DNA from: Tigriopus japonicus
Lineage: Eukaryota > Arthropoda > Copepoda > Harpacticoida > Harpacticidae
DNA length: 64,000 nt
Direction: 5' to 3'
Assembly (NCBI GenBank): GCA_010645155.1
Contig: CM021317.1
Span: 11,597,636 to 11,661,635 of the forward strand
In this document: positions 47,362-60,661 of the stretch, piece by piece
Layout: each line of letters begins with the position of its first letter
Numbering within the stretch: the stretch's first letter is position 1
Notes under the pieces: generated by a model
Database searches by the model: none
Told to the model about the DNA's origin: nothing
The model's input: the letters and a program-made list of their open reading frames with translations, nothing else
Position numbers and translations under genes: made by a program

Positions 47362-50300
47362 TCGTGGTCTAATCATGACAAAGTTCTTTTTCTATTTTCA
47401 CGGGCATTTTCTACGGACATTGTCAAGTCCAGCCAGTCAGCTAGCTTCTGTTGTGTGGACACTCTGTATACAGTAGTAGTATATGTGTGTGTATATAGTA
47501 CAATACACTACAAAGCCAATTCAGTCGACTTGGTCCGTTCAAGAGCGACGACGATAAACGAGAAAAACGAACACTCATCACGGCCTGTTGACTCAGCGAA
47601 AGAACCAACGAGCGAAAGAACGTGGCAGCACTGAACTGATGCCAACGGGAGAACGTAGTGGTGGTGGTGGTGGTTGTTGGTTGATGCGCTATGAGATTTG
47701 AGTATTTAGGAAGGTGGCTCCATTTACTTCATGCGTTAATCGGTTCCAGTACCGTTGGCGTGAAACCGTTGCTTCTGGCTGAAATGAGGCTTGGAATGCC
47801 ATTCATTGAGAGCACCACTTCGAAGGGCTCTTTCCGTCTCAGCCAGTCATGATTTGACCATTACGTTTCCACCTTCTCAAAGAAGTTTCGCGCCTCAAAA
47901 TAGCCTCGACACCAGCAATGACCAATGGGGTCAAAGAATGATCCAAGTTAGATCCATATGAAGTCATTGACCCAAATGGGATAGGCAGGAAATCCTCAAG
48001 ATCGAAGGACTAAACTCATGCCCTGAGATGGGTCGATTTCCCTCAGACCCCAAAAATAAGACGAATCACCGTGATTTTCTTCCCCAGGATTTCCTGCATC
48101 CAAACATAGTACGTAGTTGACAGAGACCTCAAAGGCAAAGTGGAGCTCTCTTTTTGTGGTTTGTTTGACAGGGTCAGCCCAGATTTTGACCCCACCAAAT
48201 CATCACGATAATTAAGGCTCCCGTTGACATCTCTCTTCCTTCTCAGCCAGAATTCTCAAGGAACCCAAGAAGAACGAACGAACCGTCGAACTTTCAGGGT
48301 CTCTAAAGTGATATTGAAACAGTTCAAAGTCAATCTCAGATTGGTTTCCGGCCAAGAGTCCATGCCAATTAGAAGTGTAGCAATTGGCGATTTCACCCTG
48401 CAATTTGTCGGTCGTCTGAAATGTGAATTCACAATGAAAAAGTGGGATCGACGATGATGATGATAATGATCATAGGGTGGTTGGCTGGCTTTGTCGTTTT
48501 GTTTCAGTGAGAAAATCAATGAGAAACAGAGCAACCTTGGAGAGCCGTGAGATGAATGGGGGCTGATAGAAAGAATCAAGACTGATTTGATGAATGGATG
48601 GGACTCAGCTGACAAACACATTTCCGGGAGGGCCGACGGACAAAACTAACTAGAGCATTTGTTTCTGCATTACATGGGAAAAGAAATTGCTCCAGTACAA
48701 AGAGGAGCACACCTCCAGAAAGCTTTGGTTATTGAATTTTCACCAAGCATTTGAGCAGTCGTCACCTAATACGATCATTTGAACCGGAGCTGCTCTTCAT
48801 TTCCAGTCCCTTGCAATCTTAAATCTGGCATGATTCTGTGAAAAGCATGAGGTGAGCACGGATCAGTTTGTAATTTCCTCGAATGATACTCACTTCAATT
48901 TTGTGAAACAATATACATTACTGAAGATAATCTAAGAATGAGGCTTGGAAAAGTGTAACCTGTATGGGAGATTTTTAGACGTAACAGTCCATGGGAAACA
49001 CTTCATGGTGTTCCTTACGTTTCAAAATTTTGCACAAACAAGAAACAGGAATACTTTTTTAACACAACCATAATTTTCCGTTTGGCTTGTAAAGAGGTAT
49101 CCGCGAGAGCCTTTGAGATAGCACATCTGTGAAGTCGAAGTTTGTCTCCAAATTTATCAAAAACTGCTTTTGTGGATGCAAAATGAAATGTACTCCTGCT
49201 TTTATGCAAAAATATTCGCGTTTTGATCTTACTTTTAATCTGCTGAATATTATGACTCTTCGTTGGTTGGTAAATTTCCATTGGTTTGTTCATACATTGA
49301 CGTAGTGGGAGAGTCTTCTTTAAGTGAATTAAATAAATTGAACATCCGTCCGATTTTGAGCTCAAGACTCATTCTCGCTGAACACAAGTGTGTCTCTCTC
49401 TCTTTGCCAAGCGGGGAGTGCAATAAAGACACCGTGTATGTCCCTTGTATAAGGTGCTAATTGCCCAAAAAGGTCCTGTTGGATGTGTGACGATCGATCG
49501 TCTGTCCGATGTTGAGTGGAGCACGAGTTCTCGGACGACGGACCAAACAGAATCTTGGCTTGGGACTGATATTGATTGAGCAATTTGGCCATAAATTCTT
49601 GGACAAAAAGAGGTCGCACAAGCCTCCAGTACCTTGGTCTGCTCAATTACTTGAAGTGATTACACTTTCTCAATCGCCGGGATCCTTTGAGCCCACCGCT
49701 TTCATGATCCAGGAAATGCTTGTGTAGTGAACATTTACGAGCGGTTTACTTTGGCATGAAATCCTTAACTCCTTGATGTACCGAAAAAGAGTCTTTCCAA
49801 TGTCTTAATCACTTGTGAACTGAAGATTTCTCTGAAGGAAAATCTGAGGTGAAGAAAGCATAGAAAAACATACTCTATCGTTTCAAATTTATGACGTCCT
49901 TGATTACAACCCTTATCTCCAATTGGTAGTTAGTTGTACTTGGGTGATTCTCCTCAGCTAGAACATCGAGTGCACTAGCCATGGGTGCAAGCAACCTAGT
50001 TCAAAGTTCTTCAACTGCCCATTGAGGCACATAAAAAACAGGGCTGGCTACGTTCTCTTAATTGCTTCTCCCCAGTCTCCATCCTTTGCTCAATTCATTT
50101 CTGAGATGAGGTCTGGCCGGCCGTTGTAATTGTTCAAGCTCCTGTGAAGACCCCCTTCATCCTCGGCCTGAATATTCAATCCACTGGTTTTCTCGCTCAA
50201 ATTACGCCCTCTAACCCCACCAAGCTCATAACATTATGCCGGTTTGTATACAGGATTTGGTTCAGTAGTCGCCAGTAGCCGAATTAGTTCAGAAGAGGTG

Positions 50301-50511
50301 AAGGAAGACCTTGCCGAGAGCTCCGGTAGATGAGAAGGCACAATGACGGATTCAGCACCGCTTATGTGGTTGAGAGAGTACCCCATTTGCCTGCTTGGAT
50401 AAACCCATGGATAGATGGATTCATGGATGGCGGATGGATGGCCGAGAGAGGCGCTTGGAAGCATCCAGGCCGAGCATCGAGAATCCAGAAGGGGAAAGAC
50501 GTACGTAGAGA

Positions 50512-50536
50512 AAGAGAGAGAGAGAGAGAGAGAGAG
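50512..50536. repeat. (GA)n microsatellite
   Basis: About 12 units, 200 bp upstream of bHLH gene 2. Confidence 0.9.
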
Positions 50537-50601
50537 TAAGCACCAAGCATGGCACCTTGACGAGCACCAGCATCCATCAAGAGTGGAGGAGCTGAGTGAA
50601 T

Positions 50602-50625
50602 GAACGAACGAACGAACGAACGAAC
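50602..50625. repeat. (GAAC)n microsatellite
   Basis: About six units of gaac/cgaa directly next to the CSL site of gene 2. It is the reverse complement of the TTCG runs elsewhere. Confidence 0.9.
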
Positions 50626-50637
50626 AGGCACGCAGGA

Positions 50638-50645
50638 TTCCCACG
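50638..50645 (-). promoter_or_regulatory. Su(H)/CSL site upstream of bHLH gene 2
   Basis: TTCCCACG, that is CGTGGGAA on the minus strand, 97 bp before the ATG. It is a perfect consensus site. No partner exists at 15-17 bp; the expected position falls in the (GAAC)n run. Confidence 0.5.
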
Positions 50646-50741
50646 CTCTCGACAACGTTCAGAACGCATTCCAAATGCTCCTGAAGAGAGAAACGGCTCC
50701 AATCACTTGTTGCCTGAAACTGACACTGTTGAGACGTGACA

Positions 50742-51620
50742 ATGATGATGCTATCGTCAAATGATTCCGTGATACGAAAGTCCTTCTACATGGAGAGTGG
50801 TGCCGACGGTGGATCTTCGCCTGAGAATCGTGTTCCCACCATGGGGTTTAGTGGACACAATTTGTACAATCAACAACCCTCACAAACCAACCAGCCTCCA
50901 CCCATGTCCAGGACCCATCAATATCGGAAGGTGATGAAGCCTTTGCTTGAACGAAAGCGCCGGGCTCGGATCAATAAGTGCTTGGATGAGCTCAAAGACA
51001 TCATGGTGACAGCTTTGCAAGCTGAAGGGGAATCCATATCCAAGTTGGAGAAGGCAGACGTTTTGGAGTTGACAGTTAAACATCTTCAAAAATTAAAGCA
51101 ACAGAACGCCCTAGGACTCACCCCACAATCCACGTATGTGGGTAAATTCCGTGCCGGGTACGCTCATTGCGCTCAAGAAGTGTCCAAGTTCATGACTCAA
51201 TCCCCAGGGGTTGATAATCAGGTCTCAACACGCCTCTTGTCGCATTTGGGTGGTTGCATTCAAGCCATGGACGTTGTGCCACCTTCGGCCTTTGACGTGT
51301 CCTCTCCCGTCCTACTACCTCAGACTTTGACGACAATGATGCCACCAAAGATTCAAGACGATGGCCATTCCTCGTTCGATGAGGATGAGGCTGGCTATCA
51401 AGCCCTAGATCTATCCTCCAAAAATAATGTCGAAGATGCAGCTCGACGCAGACAGCTATCCCGGGACAGTGACAGTGGAAATAGTTCGTTAGGACATGAG
51501 GACAATAGCTGCAACAACAATAATAATAATGACTATAAGAAAGAGAATAGAAATGAGGGAAACAACAATCACCTCCGACCTCCACTTGACGGCTCCGATA
51601 AGTCTTGGCGTCCATGGTGA
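50742..51620 (+). CDS. E(spl): Enhancer-of-split-type bHLH-Orange repressor, gene 2 (WRPW tail)
   Basis: A 292-residue intronless protein from ATG 50742. The frame has an earlier in-frame GTG at 50736, which I did not use. It has a longer N-terminus (55 residues) than its paralogs, then [20 protein letters not shown] and the bHLH (about 61-119), then an Orange domain (about 134-170, [16 protein letters not shown]). ALDLSSK at 221-227 resembles the PxDLSxK motif that recruits CtBP. An acidic Ser-rich stretch ([10 protein letters not shown]) and an Asn run (NNNNNN) follow. The C-terminus is the canonical WRPW for Groucho. It is expected to be a Notch-induced nuclear repressor. Different tail, longer arms and opposite strand set it apart from genes 1 and 3. 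Confidence 0.96.
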   Translation: MMMLSSNDSVIRKSFYMESGADGGSSPENRVPTMGFSGHNLYNQQPSQTNQPPPMSRTHQYRKVMKPLLERKRRARINKCLDELKDIMVTALQAEGESISKLEKADVLELTVKHLQKLKQQNALGLTPQSTYVGKFRAGYAHCAQEVSKFMTQSPGVDNQVSTRLLSHLGGCIQAMDVVPPSAFDVSSPVLLPQTLTTMMPPKIQDDGHSSFDEDEAGYQALDLSSKNNVEDAARRRQLSRDSDSGNSSLGHEDNSCNNNNNNDYKKENRNEGNNNHLRPPLDGSDKSWRPW

Positions 51621-51666
51621 AATGTGCCTATAGCCTTTCTCTTGCATCGTGTAATTGTCGTCGTCT

Positions 51667-51697
51667 CTGTGATATCTGTTGATAAAAGTGTCTTCCA
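51667..51697 (+). promoter_or_regulatory. K-box and GY-box in 3' UTR of bHLH gene 2
   Basis: CTGTGATA (51667-51674) is a full 8-mer match to the miR-2 family seed. GTCTTCCA (51690-51697) is a full 8-mer match to the miR-7 seed. They lie 16 bp apart and 46-77 nt after the stop. A poly(A) signal AATAAA at 51823-51828 places both inside the 3' UTR. Confidence 0.7.
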
Positions 51698-51822
51698 AAG
51701 CAACTCATTAAGTTGGCATTCTCATGATCCCTATCTCGCACTTCCACGCCTTTCTCCTTGCTTACATTCCCTTGGTCCATAATAATGATGAACCGCATAG
51801 ATCTTTCCCAAGTACAAAAAAG

Positions 51823-51828
51823 AATAAA
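51823..51828 (+). terminator. Poly(A) signal, bHLH gene 2
   Basis: AATAAA about 200 nt after the gene 2 stop, the first canonical signal downstream. Confidence 0.5.
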
Positions 51829-51893
51829 AACATCGAGGATTTAACCTCTCTCACAATTACGTGGACTCTTTATTTGACTTCATTCAACAGGTC

Positions 51894-51917
51894 TTTCTCT
51901 CTCTCTCTCTCTCTCTC
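51894..51917. repeat. (CT)n microsatellite
   Basis: About 12 units just beyond the gene 2 poly(A) signal. Confidence 0.9.
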
Positions 51918-54900
51918 ACTCTCTCTTCTAACAATCTCAATCTCTCGCTAACTGACTCACTCGGAGGCAACTCTCGCGGAGCCTTAGAGTTCGTACAAGT
52001 TACATACAGTATTCACTAGTAGATAGGAAGGAGAGTAATAAACTGTGGGAACCTGTGTGAGATTGGGTTTAACAATGTAGCTACTCCAGTACGTTCATGG
52101 AGCTAAGTCGAATTGGAGGACCGCCAATTGTTGCAGGGTCTTATCTCGAGTCTCAAGTAGGAGTCAATACAATACCAAATCTATGGGTTTAAACAAAGCA
52201 GCCCTTGGCGTGTTGCATGCGACACTCAGAGCTTCTGTAGAAAGCTTCATGACCCTTGTTTAATCTCAAAGCCCTCTTGAACTCGGAATGGATCCATGGG
52301 AATAAATTCAAGAGGTTCATACAAAGATCTTGAAGGTGATGATCTCTGTGGCTTACCAGCTCACCTCAGGCGAAGATCAAATGGTGGGAGAGGGCATTCG
52401 ATTCTCCCACAACCCCAACCATCCCACCCAGCACCACTCGTCGAGAAGGTGCAGGCCATGGTTGGTTCTACATTTACTAATGGTGGAGAGACCTGGCCAA
52501 ATGAGGTCGCATGCCTCTCTCATGATCTTTGGTCTCGAGCGCGGGAGAGGGCACAAGCCTATCTCCATTGGAAATTAGAGGCCTTCAATGGGAGAAGAGC
52601 ATGGGCATAAAGAGCCAGTGCATTTGGGACCATTTAAGGTGGAATTCAGATGCACGCAGGTATGGATGGGCTTTCAATCTGCATTTGTAAATATTTGAGA
52701 ACCCTCATTTGGCTTCAGAATCTATTTTACATGGAAAGCAAGTTAGACTGATGCAAAATTGCGGCGTTTCTTACTATCTAGATTTCTAATGGGACTGATC
52801 GATCGAGAGACAGGTGGAAGTGAGACCCAAAAAATCCTGAGAAACGGAAGCACTTCACGAATGAGCTACATCTTCGGGCCTGGGAACGTTCTTGACAGTG
52901 AGAGCCTCCTCGAATCCTCGTGAGGGGCTCCAAATGTCACGTGAACCCAAACTCGCGGGCTCAAGCCAATGCCATTGTGGTCGGGAATTTGAGGGCTCTG
53001 TGAACTTTCAGTGGAGTTCATCCACAGTTCATGACATCAATTGCTGCCTCTGCAATGCATCATGTCATGGAAAAGTGAGCCTCAGGTCATCAGATCAGGT
53101 GACAGGACTGCATATTGTTGTTGTTCAATATTCATGCCTCTGGTTTCAAACAAAGCTTTCCGTACCGAACTGGAGAAATAGGGATCACGTGCACAAGTCC
53201 TCAAATTCTCAAATTTATATCTTTGATAAGTCCATGCTATGCTGGAGGGGAACAGGTTTTTCTGTCTTTTGTACATGAGGAGGAGATTAATACCTTCCCT
53301 TGGCGGACACCCCGTTTTTCTGGATCTCGTCGAAAGACAGGGTGGCATCATGACCATGGATGGCAAGCCTGGCGCATGTAGTAAGTCAGGTGAGCTCGAG
53401 CTTTGAAAACTTGGGTTTCAATTGTACTACCCAACACTCTCGGTTGTCATGATGGCGTCGTGTGAGGCCGATTTTTGTCAAATAAGATGCTTGAAAAGAA
53501 ATGATGTTATGCTCCATGCCATCAGCCCTCCTTCCAAAAGCTCCAACCAAGTGGTGGACGTTGAGGCAGGAAAGGCCGCGGCCAACCACCATCATTGGCG
53601 ACAAATCAATCCAAGTACTTTTTAACCCAAACAGACATTTTCATTCGTCGTCTTTTTTCACTGGACAAAAACTGACTCACTATTATAATGTCTGTTAACA
53701 AATGTACTTTTGAAGATTACTCCTGATCAATATATTTTAGCTTGTAAAAGACAGATAGAGATTCTACGTTGTAGCCCATTTTTAAGTACCCGTTGGAAAA
53801 TCTGGTCGGGGATCGAGAACCCCTAAGATGTGGCACATTGTTCAAGAAAAGAAGTCTTCACCATCTGTAGTACGTGTTGTGTTTGCTGGTGAGCTGGTTA
53901 TGTGGCTGGCTGGCTTCTTCATCCTCCGGTAGCTGGATGGACAATAGTCAATGTGTGAGGCATTCATCTGCAAATGAGTTTTTTTTTTCGTCTGCTCTTT
54001 TGTCATTCAATCCAACAACCTGATGCAGACATGGAGAGCGTTTTTCAGATTCTTGACTAGTTCACCAATTTGGAAGCCCGCGAGATGAAACACGGGCGAA
54101 ATGGAATATTGCAATTATGAAAAATCGCCCAAGAATTATCAACCATGACTTGAAAAAGCGACTTCAGTAGTTTTCCATTCCAAGTATATATTTGCTTTAG
54201 CTGTTCATAGATGCACCCTCCATTGGAGTAGAGAGTTCAGGGACGATGGACGAACAAGTGCTGCTGTTGCTTCAATGCATTTGTAGCAATAATAACTACG
54301 AGTACAACAACAACGTTTGATAGACACACCCCTCCGGGGGACAAGATTAATTATTGTTCAGCATCATTTAGCAATCTCTCTTCAAGTCGTCTTAGTGCTC
54401 TTGAACACCCAAATCACAGCTGCCAAAGGCAACACTCTGCTATATGTGTTAGTATATTGGGGAGGACCCTGGAGGAGCCCCTTGACACTTGTGCCAAAGA
54501 TAATCTTGATTCATGATCGGAGTACAATTGCTACGAAAAGCAACCGTCCAAATACCTTTCTTCCATTGCGTCTCCTTCTGCTTACACTACCCACTCACTC
54601 ACCTCTCCATCTCAAAAGCCTTGGTCATCTTTGCAACAATTGACCAGAAGAGGACTGACTCTCCTGACTGGCTCTTTGAATCTCATCACACCAAGTTAGT
54701 TCCATTCGACGATCTCTGCTCTCGTTGTTACGAATTCAAATCATACATGAATGCCTCTGATCACGTACGCTATTGCTCTACTTCCTGTCAGGCTACTGGT
54801 CTATGACCAAATCCTTTCATTCTCTTTCGAGCACATGACACACTCGCCCAGAACAAAAAAGGACCCTCCTCCCAAGTCTATGATCGGCCCCACCCTACAC

Positions 54901-55366
54901 GATCCACTGTACCTCCTTTGATAACTCACTCAATTGTCGTTTTTAAACATTGCTAATTTAGAATCGCTGGAATCTTCGTTTCATTGATCTGCTTATTTCT
55001 TCATGAAACTCGGAATGTCTCAATTAAGATTCCGGTTAGCTTGGAATTTCCCAACGGAAACAAAGAAACTTGGAGGGCATTTTTTTGTCAGATAATCGGG
55101 AAAGGCCACACCGAGGTGCTTTTTCTGGAATGAAACAAATTGGCGGTGACACCAATATTTTAAAGGGAAACATGGATTGATTGGATCATGAATGAGGCCG
55201 GGTGCCTCGTTATCATGATTACGATTGGGCGGATCCAGTTGAAACTTGTGGATACGTGCGTGAAAATTAAAGCTCATGTTTTTGCATGTCCTGATTTCGT
55301 GTCAAAATTCTGCATTAACAAAGAGACTGGAGACAAAGGAAGCTTCTATTTGATGTATTTAATGTT

Positions 55367-55367
55367 G

Positions 55368-55408
<41 letters not shown>

Positions 55409-55420
55409 AATAATAATAAT
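55367..55420. repeat. (AAC)n-(AAT)n compound microsatellite
   Basis: About 13 AAC units passing into about 4 AAT units. Confidence 0.9.
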
Positions 55421-57741
55421 CACATTACGAGCACTGGCCGCGTATACGAACGTGAATTTCGGGAAAATTGTTTTGCGATTTCAAATACAACAGAAGGCTT
55501 GGTGCCACTTTTTGTTGGTGGAGAACAATCGTTTTATGGCCTTTCGGCATGCACCATCACACTACGTAGTGGCCAGCTCGATTTCTGGACCAGATTGGTA
55601 GATGGACAATTGTCTAACATTGAAATAAAAAAAATCCCATCTTGGTTCAGCATGAGTGATCTTTCTGGGTCTCCGACTTCCTCTGCCATTTATTTACCAA
55701 GACTTCCTTCAACACGTGGCCTTTTCAGACTTATGAATGATGATGGCGATTGCCCAGCTCTTCAAAAGGGTTTCAATGCTTTGAGAAGACAGGGAGGCTT
55801 GTTCTATCTCGATGTGTGCGTCTCATCATACCTTGATGGATAATTACCTGCGAGGCATTATTAGTATACAAAATGCATCGTCAATTCTTATTGGTGGAGT
55901 GTGTGTCACACTTGTGAACACGGTTACAGTGATATTTTTTCGCTTGAATGCCAAATGAAGATTCACACGAGAAAACGGCCACACTTGACGAAACAGCAAA
56001 TCCGGAATCCCACGTGTTTGGCCAAAATCTAGCTAAGGCTGGAGTAATCGGAGGCACAATTGCGTGGTTAGCGACGAACAACTGTATTGAACGTGGTAAC
56101 TAGGCATAGATAATTGTCTCAATTGCTGGTACTCGGATGGTTTTCCGTCGTCCTGAAGACCGCTGACCAATGCAAAAATGTGGCGATAGGCGAGTGATGG
56201 ACTTTCTAGATTCTAGAATCATATGCAATGGAAACCGTGAATACGTCGTTCAAACCGAAGCCCCACACGTGGAATGAATGGCTCTGTCTCTCAGATAGTC
56301 AGGCGGTGGGAATTCACAGGCAAAAGCCGGAACCAAATATGTGAAAAATAGTTACTGGACATGAAGAACTGATTAAGGGGAGTCGTCGAGGGAATCTTCG
56401 AATCACGTGGACAGGGAGGGAAAGAAAGTCAGTCAATTGTGCATGTGGACAAACAGATGACAGAGAAAGAAATATTTATGAATTATTATGCTTTGTCGAA
56501 CAAGCAGCGAGCTGTTTTGAATCATCACAGCTCAGATTTCCCGATGTTCAACGAGCAAGTCAAGTCAAGCCAACTTAACTTGTGATGTGCTAGCTGTCTG
56601 TTTGAATGATTGTTTTGAAATTACTGTTTACTCGCTTACTCATATCATGGACAAAGCCTCCGTCCGACCCACGGACCAAGTCAAGCAGTCCGTGACCGTA
56701 ATACACATGGAGTAGGCGCTCGTGTTGTGGGTTTTCCCATTCAGATCCCGAAAACCGGAAGGAAACTCGCTCAACGGCTCTCGGCTCTGGAATCTCATCC
56801 TCTAAAAGAACTTGTTTGCCCCGAAGTGTAAACAATTCCCTTTGGGCGAGAGAATGGCACCCTGAGCGAAACTGTCGGATGAGTTTTCCCCACCACTTCA
56901 TCCTCTCCCTTCTCTTCGTAGTGTGCCTTCTTTTCAATATAATTGTCCGGAAGTAGGCAAGGCACGCACCTGTATGAATGTACGAGTATGTACAAGTTTG
57001 GATGGAATCATTCTCCTCCTAGTCACTTAGGCAGCTCGCAGGCAGTTTTATGCCAACAAGGAGATGACGATGGGAGACATCATATCCGATGGTTGGTTGG
57101 TAGCGTGCTGGATGGCTTAACTTCCCCATGGTAGGAATAGTGGTAGTGAGTGGTGGTGGTGGTTTCGGATCTTTCCCGATGGTTGAGCACGCGTCGTCCA
57201 CTTGAAGAAAACGGACCTCAAATCACTCAGGTGTGTCCCTGGGAACAGACACTAAAACAACTTGATTCTGCGGCAGGATTCACTGGGAATCAAATCTAGG
57301 AAACAAGACGATTCCTCAGTGTGCTTACTAACGTTATTTCTTGAAATAAATATTTGCCAATGTTGGCATGCTCCTTCAAGAAACTTGCACTGCACTGATA
57401 AATACTAAATCAGGGGTCCTGAAATCCCCCAAAAGAGCGAATAGTATGTTGGTGTGAGTAACATGAAGATACTCGTGTTTGAATAGAAGAAATCTAAAAA
57501 AGAGACATTGGGCAAAGAAATCGCGCCTTTGGTGCAATTGTTCATCATTATAAAACCGTGTTTAAAGAGTTCTGCTATTGAAGAAACTATTTCACCTCAA
57601 CGACTTCCATCTTGAGCTTGAGTCTTTTGGATTTGTCCTAGTGTGTGAAGAATTTTGGGAGGATTTGCTAACGGCAATTGCTCCCTCAGTAACTTCAGAT
57701 AGTCAGTCAGTCACTCGCTCGCTCGCTTTGCTAGTTCGTGT

Positions 57742-57764
57742 CGTGTGTGTGTGTGTATGTGTGT
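57742..57764. repeat. (GT)n microsatellite
   Basis: An interrupted GT run of about 23 bases. A CA run occurs nearby at 57889-57904. Confidence 0.85.
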
Positions 57765-60640
57765 ATCTCTGTCCGGTGAGTGATGGTCATTGATACGACG
57801 AGAATTAGATCAGTCTTTGTCACTTTTTGAATGAGAACCACTCAATGTGAGAGCCAAGCAAGCCACTTAAGAAAGAGAGGGAGGAGACGCACACACACAC
57901 ACACTCACACATAGACAGAAAGACATCTTCGGAAGTACTCCCACCACCGGCAACGCTGCTAAACAGAAAATGAATGAAATTTTTCCTACAAATTGCCTCC
58001 AGCTTCAACAGATGGGAATCCGTTGGTGAAGAAGCCCTCTTTTTGCAAATTGGACGACATCTTATGTAATCTTACAAAATAGTTCCAAGTTCGAAAAACT
58101 TTGAAAATTTTCCGAAGGCCAAATGAGTTTTTCAATCGAAGGAGGGATGCTACTTAAAAGAGCAGGCTTGAGAGAAGAAAACGAGAAGACGCTTAAAACT
58201 CCGAAGTAACCAAATTTCTCTTGATTGTTTATTTGATGAACCTAAATGTAGTACCTAAAGATCCATATTGTTATTGTCATCAATTTGCCAACCTAAGAAA
58301 AGGCGGGGCACAAATTTTTCTTATAGACTCAAAAAGTCAATGCAATAATGAATTGCATTTGAATGTAAATGTTGAAATCAACTGCGTTATGACTTCAATG
58401 GTTAGTTTGGTCTTAGTAAGTTGTCGTTCTGTTACAAATTTCCGTTTGCTATCTGTAACTTTTATTGAAGGGATCACTTTCCCGGATTGGCCAAAATCTT
58501 CAGTAGTTGTCTTTAGGCTCTAGAAAAGGATAGACTCCCTATTGTCTTTGAATAAATTGATTGTTCTGGAAGAGCAGATGGCGAGTAGAACAATAAATAT
58601 GAAGACGAATGACCATCCATTTGAATATAGCTCGTATTAAACTAATCCTTGGCTCATTGTTCGCGTGAAATGAGCCTCATGAGCACACCAACCATTATTG
58701 CCAATGCGTCCAGGCCAGAGATCTTATCTGGTGGCTCAGTTGATTCCTTCGAATCCCACCATGATTCATGGAAATCTCAGGAAATTAGTTGGTACATTGT
58801 AGTGTGTGCATTGCAGTAGTAAGTAGATTCTCATCATTTGGCCATGATCCATCATGTTAAATAAATACCTACGGTAGGAGGTGTCATAGGGGAACAAAGA
58901 CATACCTGAGTTGAACAAATTTGGAGCAGATCTCATTCAAAAGGACCTATTTGGATACTAGCTAGCCTGGTTGGTTGGCTGGACAACTCCAAACCAACCA
59001 TTTCCCTCCCCAATCCAACGACATTCCTTCCGACAAAAGTGAAGAATAGCAAACTCGGCATGTCGCCCGACGACTTGCCGGGTTTCATTATATTTACTCA
59101 ATATTGCTGCTATTGCCACTCCAGTTCTTCTTTGAGTTGGTTTTCTGTGAACTACCTGGAACTACTGTGGACCAAGTGCAAATCCAGTCTGAGTGTTCAA
59201 TGACCATCATGATGATATACCCGATCAAAGGCTTTGTTTACCGTTGTTGGCTCTTGATTCGTCTTCAATGGGCTGAATACAAAATGGTGCTCTTTGAGAT
59301 TTGGAATGCCCTTTCTGGACACTTCCTAACATTTCGGAGACAACCATGGAACATCGGATTCTTTTTTCGTGAAAAGTGTCATGTGGATATGGCGGAATAC
59401 CGGGGAATCAAAGAATGCCTTGTGAAGAAAGACGAATCAGAACTGTCACTCAATCGCAAAATAGCCGTGGAATCCGAGTTTGATATCCGGTCAACACTTC
59501 TTCGTCAAGCCAAATTCGTCTCGAGACGTTTTGGTCACGGATTCCTGGGATCATAGTCTGGTGTCCAGCTTGTCAGTTATTGTTGCACTTAGTCCATTGA
59601 GCACACATTTTCGTTGTTGCTTGAAAGATCTCAAAGACCGACAGGTTTGATCTATATTTCTATTCACAAAAGTAAGTCTACTGCACGTCCACATGGATTT
59701 ATGACGTCCACCAAATACGTCGTATTGGATCGTGGAGATTCGAACAAACAAAAAAGAAGCCCCTGCTTTGGTGGTTGGGATGGACGATCATTTTTTCTAA
59801 GAATGGTTTTATCGAAAGTATGTATGTACAACATGTGTGTGGCACAGCCTATATAATTATAAAGATAATTTGAGAAAGCTCGCTGAGGTTTGAAGGCCAA
59901 TTGTGAGATCGGCTTGTTTCTAGTCAAAGGGAACTAATGAGCACATTCTTCTCTCATTTACTTTTAGGCCGAGGCGTATTTTGTGGGAAGATCAGACCCT
60001 TCTAGAGTGGAATCTAATGAATGCTCGTGTTTCTCAACTACACAACAAGGTTGAGATTGGATTAATTTGATCTTGACACACTAGCCACCAAGATTCCTTG
60101 AGAATCTGGCAATTGGTTCGACCAACCAACAAGATGATCATCCCATCCCAGCACCCTTTAATTAAAGGATCAATGGCGAAATGAAGAGCTTGCCGCCTTG
60201 GGGCACTCCAAGTAGCCAAGAAATTCGATTCCCAGGTTAGAGGAATATTATCCAAGTGGGTGGCTTTTTCGACCTCACTACCCTCATATGGCGTGCTTAA
60301 GTTCGGTAGAGCTGAATCTAGCCTCGTCTTCATTGACTGCGTTCTACTGTTCATCCAGACATTGTCCAACTTTGGTGTTGTTTGATTCTCCTGGGAAAGG
60401 AAATGTCCATGAGGTCACATGATCAAGTGCTTCGCCCGAGTGCCCAAATAAAGCAGTGGTATTAATGTGCTACAATAACGCACCTCATCATCAAGATTTT
60501 TTTTCGATCTTGCTACCAGCTCGTAAGAACGCCCTCCAACTTTTGGATTTCTGACCTGAAGATGCCTCCAAGACAAGGAAGCAAATCATTATTACCTATC
60601 CACCTTCCCTCCTCAGCTCTCATCCCAAATGAATGTTGAG

Positions 60641-60661
60641 TGTGCGTGTGTGTGTGTGTGT
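60641..60661. repeat. (GT)n microsatellite
   Basis: About ten GT units, followed by a short CA stretch that could pair with it. Confidence 0.85.

Larger units (their letters stand above)
47362..50637. other. Non-coding spacer upstream of bHLH gene 2
   Basis: About 3.3 kb without a supportable gene. The 3' part is presumably regulatory for gene 2. Near its right edge are (GA)n at 50512-50536 and (CGAA)n at 50602-50625. Confidence 0.4.

Noticed and set aside
52044..52051. TGTGGGAA about 425 bp downstream of bHLH gene 2
   Set aside because: Matches the CSL consensus but is single and lies beyond the poly(A) signal. Mentioned only as part of the interval.
59104..59556. 150-codon frame on the plus strand
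   Set aside because: It begins with a non-ATG codon, has no recognisable domain or splice signals, and its composition is unremarkable. Not enough to call a gene.
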